A DNA stretch of 64,000 nucleotides. It comes from Enoplosus armatus. Lineage: Eukaryota; Chordata; Actinopteri; Centrarchiformes; Enoplosidae. The stretch spans positions 24,526,010-24,590,009 of the forward strand of contig NC_092190.1 in the NCBI RefSeq assembly GCF_043641665.1, given 5' to 3'. Position numbers and translations under genes: made by a program. Each line of letters begins with the position of its first letter. The first letter of the stretch is position 1. The notes beneath the pieces are model-generated. The model saw nothing but the letters and a program-made list of their open reading frames with translations. It had not been told where the DNA came from and did no database searches. Of this stretch, positions 36,601 to 51,600 are shown in pieces.

Positions 36601-39600
36601 TGCTCAAAAACACTAAAGAGACCTACCGTAGGTGTCCACACACGTGGCTGGTCCAGCTGTCATGGATGGGTTGCTCACTGAGCCAACAGCATTCTTAGCC
36701 ATGACTCTAAATTCATATGTCTCGTCCTGGGTTAGTCCAGTCACAGTGAAGCGGGTGTCTCTGACATTGGTGAGGTTAGCCTTGGACCACCTGGCACTAA
36801 CACCCTCTCTCTTCTCAATGATGTAGCCAGTGATCGGGGATCCACCATCGTAGTTGGGCTTCTGCCAGGCTAGGCTAATGGTGCTCTTGGTGATGTCACT
36901 GATGCGCAAGTTGATGGGTGGCTCTGCAGGAACAGACAGTGAGAACTTGTTATAAGACAACTGTTGCTAAGAAGTAAAATCACATTTCCTTGACTTTTTA
37001 AAAGGTTTTTGACATTCTACTCACCACAGGCATCAATAGCCAGCACTGCATCAGAAACCTTGCTGAAGGCACTTATTCCAGCAGCATTCTCTGCTGCCAC
37101 CTTGAACTCATAAATAAGTCCAGCGTTGATGTTGGTGACTTTGAAGTGTGTAGCACGGATAACCATTTTGTTGACTCTCTGCCAAAGGATGCTGTTTCTG
37201 TCTTTCATCTGGAGATGGTAGCCAAACACATGGCTTCCACCATCTGACTTGGGCTCCTTCCAGCCTACAGTGATGCTCTCCCTGGTTACAGCAGTGATCT
37301 CTGGAGTCGATGGGGCATCAGGAATAGCTGGCGGGTAAGAGGCAGGGTTGAAGTTAACATGTTCATACTGAATGTTGAATGTTGAACAAATGTCTAATAA
37401 GTGTAAAGATAAAAGCAAAACACTTACTGTAAGGAAGGCTGACACTGACAGTTGGTGAGTCAATATGTTCGCTGATTCCATATCTGTTTTCAGCTCTGAT
37501 TCTGAACTGGTACTCCAGGCCAGTGGTCAGCTTCATGATTTTCATAGTGCAACGGGCCACAGCAGAAGAGACATCCATCCAATTGGCTGTGGTTGTCTCT
37601 CTCTTCTGGATGATGTAGTTGGTGATGGGGCTGCCGCCATCATATGCTGGTGGGAGCCAATTCAGGCTCACACTGTCTTCTGTGACATCAAACAGCTCCA
37701 CAGGTCCAAGTGGGGCACTGGGGCGGTCCAGAACTATAATATTTACAAAGGACTTGGTGGTTCCACTGGAGTTGGCAGCAATGATATCGTAACGTCCTGA
37801 GTCTCCAGCAATGCTCTCACGCAAAGTGATCTTGATGCTGTCAGGGGTGACCTCAGAGTTGAACCTCATTGTTGACTTGAGCAGCATATTATCCTTAGAC
37901 AGGCTGACTTTAGGCAAAGGCCGGCCTGTCAGTAGGATCTCACACTTGAGTGTGGAGCCGGCTCTAACATACACTACGTTGTGGGGGAAGTCCTTCATGT
38001 TGATCTCAGGAGGTTCTGGAGCAAAAAAGTAAAAAAAGAGTTATAGCAGACAAAACTAGGTGTAATATTGTGTAATTTGATTTAGTTATTTCCTGGTTAT
38101 ATGCAATAATTACAAGTAATGGATGATGGCTTATCCTGTTTCTTCATGGTTAGCTATCACTAAAACTAAACTAATCAGTTTGTAACTTACCAAGCTGGTC
38201 TTTGACCACTACAGGAGTGACCATTTCCTTAGTATCACTGAATCCAGCATGGTTCTCAGCTCTGATTCTGAAGAAGTACTCAGCATTCTCCCTCAGACCA
38301 GACACTGTAAAGTGGAGGGATTTGGTAACGCCACACTTAACCCACTTCTCCTGGCCTTTTTCCATAGCTTCCACCAGGTAGCCAATAATTCTGCTGCCTC
38401 CGTCTTGTTCTGGTTTGGCCCAGGCCAGGGACACACTCTCCTTGGTCACATCAGTCACACCCAGCTTTGGTGGTGGGCTTGGTTTTTCTGGAGAAAGAAG
38501 ACATAATGTGTTTTGAATTAATTGAAATAATCAGATATTTTTTGCATAACACAAAAAATCTATGATGTCACTGACTTAAAATTTAATACCTGTGATCTTG
38601 GTTCCCTCTTTGGTCTCAGCAGGAACACCTACACCGTACTCATTTTCGCCTGTCACTCTGAAGTAGAAGACTCCTCCCTCCTGCAGGTCCGTCACCTTGT
38701 ATGTCAGTCTGTGGCATGTGTCAGTCAGCCTGGTCCAGCCTTTCTTGCTGGCCTCACGGATATCAACAACATAGTTCTTGACTGGTCCTCCTCCCTCATT
38801 CTCAGGGGTGTCCCAGGTTACAGTAGCAGAGGTCTTGGTCACTTCCTTGACCTCTACATGGGCAGGAGGTCCAGGGGAGTCCAGGACTCTGACACTGAGT
38901 GTCAAGGTGGAGGTTCCAGCTATGCTGGACAAGGTGACGGTGTATTTGCCAGAGTCGTTGCGAGTTGCTTTCTCTAAGGTGATCGACGTGAAGGTGTCTG
39001 TGGTGTCAATGACAGCACGAACTCTAAGGTCAACATCAGGCTTAGTCCACGTAACACTGGGGATGGGCTTGCCTTTGAAAGGCACTCTCATGGTGAATGA
39101 GCTCCCATCCTTCACAATAAGAGTCTTCCTCATCTCATTGCTGATGTCAAAGACTGGCTCCTCCTCTCTTTCTTTGGCGACCTGTTTGTCTGACTCAGGA
39201 CTGGGCTCACTGACTCCTATCTTGTTAATGGACTTGACAACAAACACATATTCAGCCCCAGGTGTCAATCCCACCACTGTAAACTCTGTGTTCTTGGTGT
39301 TCTGGACTCCAACAATCCATTCATCATCTAAAGTCTTCCTGTATTCTACTCTGTAACCAGTCACAGATGCTCCACCATCAAATAGTGGCTTATTCCATGA
39401 CAGGGTGACTGTGGTCTTTGTAGAGTCAATGATCTTAGGCTTAGCAGGAGGTGAAGGCAGGAACTGTGGGTCTTCAGCCTTGGTGAGAGGACAACAGATG
39501 CTGGGAGCACTGAGGCCAGCAGTGTTCTCTGCAAACACTCTGTACTCATACTCACAGCCATTACGTAGGTGTGACGCTTTGACTCTGAGGTCATAAACAG

Positions 39601-42600
39601 GTTTCTTGTTAACACGGCACCAGCGAAGGCCTGTTTTCTCTCGCTTTTCAATGACATAGCCAGAGATACTGCTGCCACCATCAGAAACTGGTCTTTCCCA
39701 ACAGATGGTCATTGCCTCACTAGTAACGGAGGTAACCTGGACATTCGTGGGAGCTGCAGGCACAGTGAATGGATCCATGGCCTTTGATGGTTCACTCTCC
39801 AGTGCCTCACCATCACCATATTTGTTGACTCCCCTGACTCTGAAGATGTACTCATTTCCTTTGAGTAGCTTGGTCACTTTACAGGTGGTTGCCTTCATGT
39901 CACCATAGACAAGAGTCCAGGCAAGACGACTGGTCTCGCGTTTCTCCACAATGTAGTGCATGATTTCAGCACCACCGTTCTCCTGAGGGGGTCCCCAGGT
40001 TAGGGTGCATTTCTCTGCTGTGAGGCCAGACACTGCCAAAGGTCCTGAGGCAGGTCCAGGTCTGTCCAGAACCTTACAGTTGATAGCCACAGACCTGGTT
40101 CCTGCCACATTGTGCAGGGTCAGGACATACTGGCCAGAGTCCCTCCTAATAGCATCTCTGACAACCAGGGTGGTTGTGAAGTTGGTAGAAGTGATTTCAC
40201 ACCTGGCCTTGGCCTCAATCTCCTTTCCATCCTTAGACCATGATACAACTGGGAGAGGACGGCCTGTGATTTCAGCATCAATTCTAATGATCTCTCCAGC
40301 TTTAATGACAACCAACTGTCTCAACTTATCTTCCAGAATAATGGTGGGAGGGTCTACATCATCCTTGACTGTGACAGGACCAGTGCTCTCTGAGGGAGCA
40401 CTCAACAGCTCAGCAGAATTCTTAGCGATGACATGGAAATCATATTGGACATCTTCTGTGAGGCCTGTGACATCAAAGTAAGTGTCTTGCAAGTTGGTGA
40501 AGTTGCATTTCAGCCAGCGACCATTGGGAAGTTCTTTACGCTCAACAATGTAGCCAGTTACCTTTGCTCCACCACCATACTCTGGCCTCTCCCAGAAGAG
40601 TGAAACGGAGGTCCTAGTTATGTTGGTGACTCTAAGGTTACAGGGAGGTTCACATGGATCCCTGGCTGACACAGGGTCACTGGCCTTGGTGCATGGACCA
40701 ATGCCAGCAATATTCTCAGCATAGATTCTGAACTGATACAGCAGGCCTTCTTCAATGCCTGTCATCTTAAACTGGTTCTCAGCCAGTAGACCTCTGTTGA
40801 CCTTGGTCCATAGGATGCTGCTTTGGACTTTGCATTCAATGTGATAACCAATAACAGGGCTTCCACCATCACTGGCAGGTCTGCCCCATACCACGAGCAT
40901 GCCATACTTGGTGGCTTGGGCAACATGGAGGTTGGTTGGAGGGCCAGGAGGCTCGAAGGGATACTGGGCAACAACAGGAATAGAGTCAATGGCAGGACTC
41001 TTGCCATAACGGTTCTCAGCTGCAATACGGAACTGGTACTCTGTTCCCTGAGTGAGGCGAGACACCTTGATTGATGTCCTGGCTACTGTGGCTGAGACAA
41101 TCTGCCATGTAGTTGTGGTGGTGTCTCTCTTCTCCACCACATAGTTGTTAATCTGGCATCCGCCATCATAGGTTGGATGATCCCAAGACAGAGAGATGAA
41201 GTCAGCGCTCACCTCATCCACCTTAATGTTGCTGGGTGGGCCAGGTTTGTCCAGGATTATAACAGAGATTTCAGCTGTCTTGGTGCCAACTGAGTTAGTC
41301 AGAGTAATCTCATACTTTCCTACATCCTCCTTGGTTGCATCCTTGATGACAATTTTGGATGAGGTTTTAGAAGTAAGAACATTGACCCTGGTTGTCTGCT
41401 TGAGCACTTGGCCATCCTTCTTCCAGAACACCTCAGGCTGAGGTCTGCCTTTGAAGGGAACATCAATCTTCAGGTCATCTCCTGCTTTTACACTGTATGT
41501 ATTGAACAACAGGTTGATGATGGGCTCCCCTGTGATGTCCTTCACCACCACAGGGGTAGCCAGAGGCTTGGCGTCACTCTTGCCCTTATCATTCACAGCA
41601 ATCACCCTGAAGGAGTATTCCTCTCCAGTTGTGAGTCCATCAATAGTAGCTTCCAGTGCTTTGGCTTCACAGCACACAGTCCATTTGTCATCTCCCTTGG
41701 GCTGCATCTCCACAATATAGTTTGTAATCTTGCTGCCTCCATCATGATCAGGTTTCTCCCAGGCAAGGGTGACAGTATGACGAGTCACATCAACCAGATT
41801 AATCTTACCAGGAGGCAAAGGAATCTCCGACACCTTAACTTGATCTGTGGAAGTAGGCAGACCTACTCCCAGCTCATTCACAGCCAATACACGGAAATAG
41901 TATCGGCCTCCCTCCTGCAGGTCAGAAATAATGTAGGAGTTCCTCACACAGTTGGTGCAAACACTGGTGAAAGCCATTCTCTTCTGCTCTCTCTTCTCCA
42001 CAATATAGTGTGATATCTTAGCCCCACCATCAATTAGAGGAGGCTCCCAGGAGAGAGAGACAGAAGTTCGCTTTACATCCTTAACCTCCAGGTTGTTAGG
42101 AGCACTGGGGGAGTCCAGAACTCTGACATTAATGAAGGCTGATTTAGAGCCACTGAGGTTCTCAAGGGTCAGTACATATTTGCCAGTGTCGAATCTATCA
42201 ACATTCTCAATCACCAGCATTGTGTAAGAGCTTGTGACTTCAATCTGGGCACGCTCATTCAGAGTACCATCAGCCTTTGACCATCTGACCTCAGGCTCAG
42301 GCTTTCCTCTGATTGTCACAAACAGACGCAGGGTGGCGGTGGCACGAACATTGACCATCTTCCTCAGGTCGGCATCTAGTTCTATTTCAGGAGTCTCCAG
42401 CTTCTCTGCAGCGATCACAGACCCAGGTACGTCCACATGCTCTCCTACTCCCTCACAGTTAACAGCACAGATGCGGAAATTGTACTCTGCATTCTCCTTC
42501 AGTTTCTTTACAGTGTAATGAGTGGCCTGAACACCAGTGGGTAGTGTGCAAATGATCCATTCATCATCTGCAGCCTCCTTCATTTCAACAGTATATCCAC

Positions 42601-45600
42601 TGATCTGTGCTCCACCATCATAGATAGGCCTGCACCAGGACAGAGAGACTGTGGAGCTTGAATGGTCAGTGACTTTGGGGTTATTTGGAGGCCCTGGTGG
42701 ATAAGTGGCATCACAGGCCTTGATGTATTGAGTTGGTTTGCTAGGCTTTCCCACACCAGCAGCATTTTCGGCTGAGACTCTGAATTCAAAGGAGTGGCCT
42801 TCTGTGAGGCCAGTGCATCTGAATCTCAGGTCATTCAGCCTCTTTTTGTTGCACTTAGCCCATCTGATGCCATCCTTATCTCGTTTTTCAAGGATATATC
42901 CTTCAATCTCAGCTCCTCCATTATCCTCTGGTCTCTCCCAGGTAAGCACCATGGAGTCCCTAGTGATAGCGCTTGCCTCTGGGGTGGAGGGGGCACTGGG
43001 AGTGGTGAATGGGTTACGAGCAATAACAGGCTCAGATTCCAAAGGCTCACCAGCACCATATTTATTCACAGCAGTGACTCTGAAGATGTATTCATTGCCA
43101 GGCAGCAGTTTTGTGATTTTGTAGCTGATGGCCTGGATCTTGGGCTCAACCATGGTCCATGACAAACGGCTCGTCTCTCTCTTCTCAATGATGTAGTGAG
43201 AGATGCTGGCTCCACCATCATGTGACGGATGGTTCCAGTGAAGATAACATTTCTCAGCTGTGACCCCCTTGACCTCTAGCGGGCCATCTGGAGGACCAGG
43301 TCTATCCAGAACTTTAACATTAACTGGGATCATCTTGACTCCTCCCACATTAACAAGTTTGAGGACAAAGTGGCCACCATCCACTCTGATGCAATCCTTG
43401 ACTGTCAGAATAGTACGTGTGAGTGTGGACTTGACCTCCATTCTTGGTGTGGTTTTGTCAATCTCCTTTCCATCCTTTAACCATATGACCTCAGGTAGAG
43501 GCTTGCCAGTGTAGTCAGCATCAATAAGGAATGTCTCACCAGCATGAACAACAGTCAGATCCTTGAATTTACAATCCATGGTGGCTGCTGGAGCCTCAAT
43601 TTCATCTTTGGCAGTAATTTCTCCTGTACTCTGAGAAGGATGACTGGAAATGCTGGCGGCGTTCCTGGCAATGACTCTGAACTCGTAAACACAGTCCTCA
43701 GTCAGGCCAGTGAGTGTGAACTGGGTATCAATGATGTTGGTGAAGCTGGCCTTCATCCAGCGGGTATCTGGGTGCTTCTTCCTCTCAATCACATAGCCAG
43801 TGATTGCACTGCCTCCATCATACTGAGGCCTGGTCCACTGGAGCGTCACATGGTTTCTGGTGATATCAATAGCCTCAGGAGTTCCTGGTGGGTCACAGGG
43901 GTCCCTGGCAACTGTGCTCTCAGAGACCTTGCTAGCTGGACTGAGTCCAGCAATGTTCTCAGCATAAACTCTGAATTCATACTCAATACCTTCTTCCAGC
44001 TCTGTAGTCTTGAAATGAGTGTCTGGGATTAGAAGCTTGTTGAGTTTAGTCCACAAGAGGCTGTTCTTCTCCTTTCTCTCAAGGTGATAGCCTAGGATGG
44101 GACTGCCTCCATTGTTGGTGGGAACTTTCCACTCAACAACCATGTTATCCTTGGTTGCAGCCGAAATACTTGGTGTTCCTGGGGCAGCAGGCTCACTGAA
44201 TGGATACTGAGCAATAACAGCAGGAGAGACAATAGCAGAACTCTTTCCATATCTATTCTCAGCAGACACTCTGAATTGATACTCAACTCCAGTCTTCAAC
44301 TTGGTGACTTTGATGGTTGTTCTGGCAATAGTAGCAGACACAATCTGCCATGCTGTTGTGGTGGTGTCTCTCTTCTCCACAATGTAGTTGTTGATCTGAC
44401 AGCCTCCAGTATACCCTGGTGGCTCCCATGAGAGAGTGGCATAATTAGAGCTCACCTCCTCAATCTTCACAGGGCCTGTGGGTGGGCCAGGCTTATCCAG
44501 AATAATGACAGCAATCTCCTCTGTAGCTGTTCCGGCACTGCTGCTGGCTGTGATAGTGTATTTACCAGAGTCTTCTTTATTTGCTTCTTTGATGCACAGC
44601 TTAGTAGATGATGGTGTGCTGGATACATTTAGTCTGGTTGTCTCCTTAAGAGCTTGTCCATCCTTCTTCCATTCAACCTTGGGCACAGGGCGTCCAATCA
44701 CTGGAATCTCAATCTTCAGATCCTCACCATGCTGTAAACTGTAAGTGTCGAATGTCATCTTGAATCTGGGCTCGATAGTTAGATCTTTAGCAGTGACTGG
44801 TGCAGCCAGAGACCTGGGGTCACTCTTGCCCTTCTCATTGAAAGCAGACACTCTAAACAGGTACTCATGTCCTGCGCTGAGGCCTGTGACAGTGCCCTCA
44901 CAAGTTTTGGTTGTGGTGGCCACCACCCATTCCTCTGAGCCCACAGGCTGCATCTCAATGTAGTATCCCATGATCCTGCTGCCTCCATCATGGTCCGGCT
45001 TCTCCCAGGAGAGTGAGGCAGAGGTTTTAGTCACTTCAGTCAAAGTGACCTTACCCACTGACAGAGGAGGCTCAGAAGTCTTAACTGAGTCTTCTGTCTC
45101 AGCCGGTTGTCCCACACCAAACTCATTCTCTGCTAAGACTCTGAAGTAGTAGATAATTCCCTCAGTGAGGCCAGTGATACGGTAGCTTGTCTTTGTGCAC
45201 TTGTTGTCCACGTTGGAGTAAACCTTCCTGGTAGACTCACGCTTTTCAACGAGGTAATTCTTGATTCTTGCACCACCATCAATAAGAGGAGGCTCCCAGG
45301 TCAGTGTGACACTTTCCCTCTTAATGTCCTTCACTGTTAGATTCAGAGGGGCCCCTGGAGTGTCCAGAACTTTAACAGAGACAAAGGCTGATTTGGTGCC
45401 AGCACTATTTTCCAAGTTCAGAATGTATTTTCCAGCATCAAATCTGTCACAGATGTCAATGGAGAGCTGTGTGTATTCTTCACCAGTCTCTATCTGAACT
45501 TTACTGGGCAGTTCTCCATCCTCCTTGGCCCAGCTGATCTCAGGAGTAGGACGACCCTTGAATGGAATGCAGATTCTCATTGAGCCTCCTGCTCTGACAA

Positions 45601-48600
45601 CTATTCCCTTCCTGAGCTCTGAATCCAGAATCATCTCTGGAGGATTAATCTTATCCATAGGTTTCACAACTCCCTGGATCTCGGTGGGCTCACCAACACC
45701 CAGCTTATTGATGGCACATATGCGCACCTTGTATTCCTGGTGCTCTATCAACTTGGTGATGGTAAAGTTGGTAGCATTAACTCCAGTGGATGGGGTACAT
45801 ATGGTCCACTCCTCCTCATCAGCCTTGGTCATTTCCACAGCATATCCTTGAATCTCACAACCACCATCGTAGATAGGCCGATGCCAGGCTAGACTGATGG
45901 AGTCTTTAGTCATATCAACCACATGCGCATTGGTGGGACAGCCTGGTTCAAAGGTGGGGTCACAGGCTTTGAGGTAGGGTGTAGATGGACTTGGCTGACC
46001 CACTCCAGCTGCATTCTCAGCAGATAACCTGAATTCATATTCATGGTCCTCAGTCAGTCCTGTTACTCTGAAACGCAAGTCTGTCACTCTGCGTTTGTTG
46101 CACTTGGTCCACCGCACTCCAGCTCTGTCTCTCTTCTCAACAATGTAACCAACAATCTCACTGCCTCCAGTAGTCTCGGGGCGGTTCCAGCAGACAGTCA
46201 TTGAGTCCCTGGTAATGTTAGTGATCTCAAGCTCCTTAGGTGAGCCAGGAGCAACAAATGGATTTCTCATGATGACCGGCACTGATTCAAGAGGCTCGCC
46301 CACGCCGTATTTGTTGACAGCCATGACTCTGAAGATGTACTCATTGCCCTTCAACAGTTTGGTAACCTTGAACATCGTAGCTCCACAGTCACTGGAGACC
46401 ACAGTCCATGCCAGGCGACTGGTTTCTCTCTTCTGAATGACATAGTAAGAAATGCTAGCTCCTCCATCATGCCTGGGTGGCAGCCATGACAGTGAGCACT
46501 TCTCCTCAGTGACGTTGCTGACAGTAAGAGGTCCCTCTGAGGGGCCTGGTCTGTCCAGGACCTTCACACTGAACGGGACAGTCTTAGTTCCAGCCACATT
46601 AGTCAGAACCAGCGTGTAATGTCCACCATCCACTCTAATGGCATCCTTCACAATGAGCAAAGCCTTAAAATCTGTGTTTTTTATCTCAGCTCTAGCTGAG
46701 TTTTCAACTTCAACATTTCCTTTGAACCACTGAGCTGTGGGGATGGGCTTTCCTTCCACACTTGCCTCCAGACTGAAAGTCTCTCCAGCATGGATAACAA
46801 TGGTCTGGTTGTACATAGGATCTGTCTCACACTTAGGTGGGTCAACTTCATCCTTAGCTGTGATAGATCCTGTGCTCTCAGAGGGCTTGCTGATAGCACC
46901 AGCTCCATTCCTTGCAATTACTCTGAAATCATATTTACTGTCTTCTTTTAGGCCAGTAACTGTGAAATCATGTTCAATTATGTTTGCAAAGCTAGCCTTC
47001 ATCCACTTTCCTTCAGGAAGGTCACGTTTCTCCACTGTATAGCCAGTAACTAAGCTTCCACCATCATACTCTGGAGGGGTCCACCTCAGCTTCACTGAGT
47101 GCCTGGTCACAATCACAGCCTCAGGATGGCCAGGAGGATCACATGGGTCACGGGCTACATAAACCTCAGAGACTTTGCTGCATTTTCCAATGCCAACAAT
47201 ATTCTCAGCATAGACTCTGTACTCATACTCAATGCCTTCCTCAAGAGGAGTTGATTTGAACCTGCAATCTTGGATGAGCATTTTGTTGATCTTGGTCCAG
47301 AGGATACTGTTCTTCTCTTTCCTCTCTAGATGGTAGCCCAAGATGGCACTCCCTCCATCAGATGGGGGTTTGTGCCACTCAACCACCATATAATCTTTAG
47401 TGTATGAAGACACAAATGGTGTTCCTGGTGATCCAGGCTCCTGGAATGGATACTGTGCCACAACAGGTTCAGAATCAATTGCATAACTCTTTCCATATCT
47501 ATTCTCAGCATAGATTCTGAACTGGTATTCAGCGCCTGTCCTTAGATTGCTAACTTTTAGAGTGGTTCTGGCCACAGTAGCAGATACAACCACCCAGTTT
47601 GTTGTGGTTGTGTCTCTCTTCTCCACGACATAGTTGGAGATTTGGCAGCCACCAGTATATGTAGGAGGTTCCCAGTTAAGAGTCATACTCTCAGCACTGA
47701 TGTCCTCCAACTTGACAGGGCCTGTTGGTGGGCCTGGTTTATCCAGGGTGATCACCTCAATAGTGGCATCCTTGGAACCCAGGGCATTGGCGATATTGAT
47801 GCTGTACATGCCTCCATCCTCTCTGGTGGCATCCTTTATGGTGAGGGTTGTGTGATGTGCTGAGTCAGTGACATTGACTCTGGTGGTTTGCTTAAGGGCA
47901 GCTCCATCCTTGGTCCAAGTGATGCTTGGCTTTGGATGACCAGCAACTGGGACCTCTATCTTGAGGTCATACCCCACCTGGACACTGTAGGTACTCACTC
48001 TGGGTCTAACAGCAGGCTCAATCACAAGGTCCTTTGCTATAACTGTGTGAGCCAGTTGTCTGGGGTCACTTTTGCCCTTGTCATTTACAGCAACCACTCT
48101 GAACTGGTACTCCTCTCCCTTGAATAGGTTTGTTACTACAGTCTCCAGTGCCTTCCCACTAGCGCACACAGTCCAAGCTTCACTGTCCTTAGGCGCCAGT
48201 TCGACTTCATAGTAACTGATCCTACTGCCACCATCATGTTCAGGCTTCTCCCAAGTGAGAGTTACAGTACTACAAGTGACGTCAACAACATTGACTTTAC
48301 CAGGTGGCTGAGGCTTCTCAGATATCTTAATTGGTTCTGTAGTTTTAGCGGGGAGACCCACACCATATTCATTCTCAGCCAGAACTCTGAAGAAGAAGAT
48401 TCCACCCTCTGGAAGAGGCTCTACTTTCCATGACATCCTGTTGCAGGTGGTGATGGTTGTGTAAACTTTCCTAGTGCTCTCCCGCTTCTCAACAAGATAA
48501 TGCTTAATTTTTGAGCCACCATCCAAAAGTGGAGGCTCCCATGTGAGAGTGACAGAATTCTTGGTAATCTCTTTCACAATGAAGTTAGTTGGTGGACTAG

Positions 48601-51600
48601 GTGAATCCAGGACTCTGACACTGATAAAGACTGACTTCACTCCATTGGCATTCTCTGCAGTCAGGGTGTACTTGCCACTGTCAAATCTGTCAACATTCTC
48701 AATGACAAGTGAAGCATAGCTGCCAGTATTGTCAATCTGGGCAGTCTCCTTAATCTCACCCTCAGCCTTGCCCCATTTCACCTCAGGAGCTGGACGACCT
48801 CTCACAGGGACAAACAGCCTAAGAGTACTTGCTGATCTAATGTTGATCATCTTTCTCATATCAGCATCCAGGTCAAGATCAGGAGCCTCAAGCTTCTCCT
48901 CCAGAAGAATTTTTCCTGGAACATCAGCATGCTCACCAATACCAACTTTGTTGATGGCACACACTCTGAATTGGTACTCATGCTTCTCCAGAAGCTTTGT
49001 CACTGTAAACTTAGTGTCTATTATTCCAGTAGGAGGAGTGCACATAAACCACTCATCAGATGCCACATTGCAGGCCTCAACAATGTAAGCCTGAATCTCA
49101 CAGCCACCATCATAGATGGGCTTGCCCCATGTCAGGGAAACAGTGGACCTAGATGTGTCCACCACCTTGGGGTTGTTTGGTGGGCCTGCTTTGAAGATAG
49201 GATCCAATGCTTTGTAGTACACTGTTGGTGCACTAGGTGTGCCAACACCTGCAGCATTCTCAGCAGCTACTCTGAATTCATAGCCATGGTTTTCTAGGAG
49301 CCCTGTCACTCTGAAGCGCAACTCACTCACTGTGCGCTTGTTGCACCTGGTCCATCTTACGCCATCCTTGTCACGTTTCTCAATAACGTATCCCTGGATG
49401 GGGCTGCCACCATCCTTAATTGGTCGCTCCCAGGTCACCACCATGGAGTCTTTGGTGATTGTGGAGACTTCTACCTCTGTTGGTGGGTTGGGAGTGACAA
49501 ATGGATTTCTGGCAATCATCGCTTCAGATTCCAGAGCCTCACCAACTCCATATTTGTTGACTGGAATCACTCTAAAGATGTACTCATTACCAGGAAGAAG
49601 TTTTGTGATCTTCAGGTTCAGTGTCTGAACTTTTGGTTCAACTACCGTCCAAAGCAGTCGGCTGGTTTCCCTCCTCTCAACAATGTAATGGGAAACATCG
49701 CTACCTCCATCTTGCAAGGGAGGTTTCCAGGAAATGGAGCATTTCTCATTGGTAACCCCATAGATGGAGATAGGGTACTCGGGTGGACCTGGTCTGTCTA
49801 GGACCTTGACATTAATGTTAACAGATTTCTCTCCTCCAACATTCTTTATCAGCAAAGTGTACTGACCTCCATCAACACGGATAGCTTCTTTAACAACTAG
49901 ACATGCTGTAAAGTCTGTGTTCTTGAGCTCTAGACGAGCTGCTTCAGTCATCTCTTGGCCCTCCTTCAGCCAATGTACTGTGGGCACAGGCTTACCATAG
50001 ACAGCAGCCTCAAGCCTGAATGTCTCTCCAGCATTTACCACCACTGCCTGGGAGTACTTAGCTTCCAAGTCAATCTTGGGTGGCTCCACCTCATCCTTGG
50101 CAGTTATGGCTCCAGTAGAATCGGAGGGCTGGCTGAAGACACCTGCTGCATTCCTGGCGATGACACGGAACTCATAAATCTGATCTTCAGTAAGTCCTGT
50201 GACAACAAATTCAGTCTCAATGATGTTGGTGAAACTGGCCTTCATCCAGCGGCCAGCTCCCTCCTTCTTCTCAACAACATAGCCTGTGATCTTGATGCCA
50301 CCATCATACTCAGGTTTGGTCCATCTGAGTGTCACTTGGTTTCTTGTCACAATGACAGCCTCTGGTTTTCCTGGTCTGTCACAAGGATCTCTAGCCACTT
50401 GCATTTCACTCAGTTTGCTGGCTTTGCTGAGGCCAACAATGTTCTCAGCATAGACTCTGAACTCATATTCAATACCCTCCTCAAGGCCAAGAACCTTAAA
50501 TCTGGTCTCTGGGATAAGTTGTTTGTTCTGTTTCACCCACAGTATACTGTTTCTCTCTTTGAGCTCCAAGTGGTAACCCAGAATTTTGCTTCCACCATCA
50601 TTGCTGGGTTTCTCCCATACAACCACCATGCTCTCCTTGGTGGCTGACTGGACCACAACCGAACGTGGTGGACTAGGCACTTCAAATGGATACTGAGCAA
50701 CAATGGTATCAGACAGCAGGACTGAGGACTTGCCATATCTATTCTCTGCAGCAATCCTAAACTGGTACTCAGATCCAGTCTTCAGACGGGCTGCCTTGAT
50801 AGTGGTTCTGGCCACTGTAGCTGACACAATCTGCCAGTTAGTGGTAGATGTATCTCTCTTCTCAACAATGTAATTGTTGATGGCACAACTACCATCATAC
50901 TCTGGTGGATTCCAAGACAGGACCAAGCTGTCAGCAGTGACCTCATCCAGTTTAATTGGGCCAGTTGGAGGACCAGGTTTATCTAGAACAACAACACTGA
51001 TGTCTGTAGAGGCCTCTCCAGCTGTGTTGGTTAATTTGATAGTGTATGTGCCCACATCATCTCTGCAAGCCTCCTTAATAACCAGGAGAAGGTTTTTGTC
51101 TGTGGCTTCAGCATTAACTCTTGTTGTCTCCTTGAGAACAACGCCACCTTTGAGCCAAGTTGCTGTAGCCTTGGGACAGGCAGCATATGGTACATCTATC
51201 TTCAGATCATCTCCTGCTAGCACACTGAATGTGCTGAAATGCAGTTTGAAGGTGGGTGAGATGACCAGGTCTTTAGCCACCACAGGCACACTGAGAGGAC
51301 GTGGGTCACTAACTCCCTTTTCATTGCTGGCTGAGATACGGAACATGTACTCCTCTCCCTGTGTAAGGCCAGTTACAAGAGCCTCATTGGTCTTTACCAC
51401 CATGACCTGGGTCCACTTCTCACTGCCTTTACTCTGCATCTCAACAATATAGCCTGTGATTCTACTGCCGCCATCATGGTCAGGCTTCTCCCAAGTTAGT
51501 GTGACGCTGGTGCTGGTAACTTCACCAAGGGACACTTTGCCTGGTGGTAGAGGTTTCTCAGACACTTTAATTGGTTCAACAGTTTCTACTGGGAGGCCAA

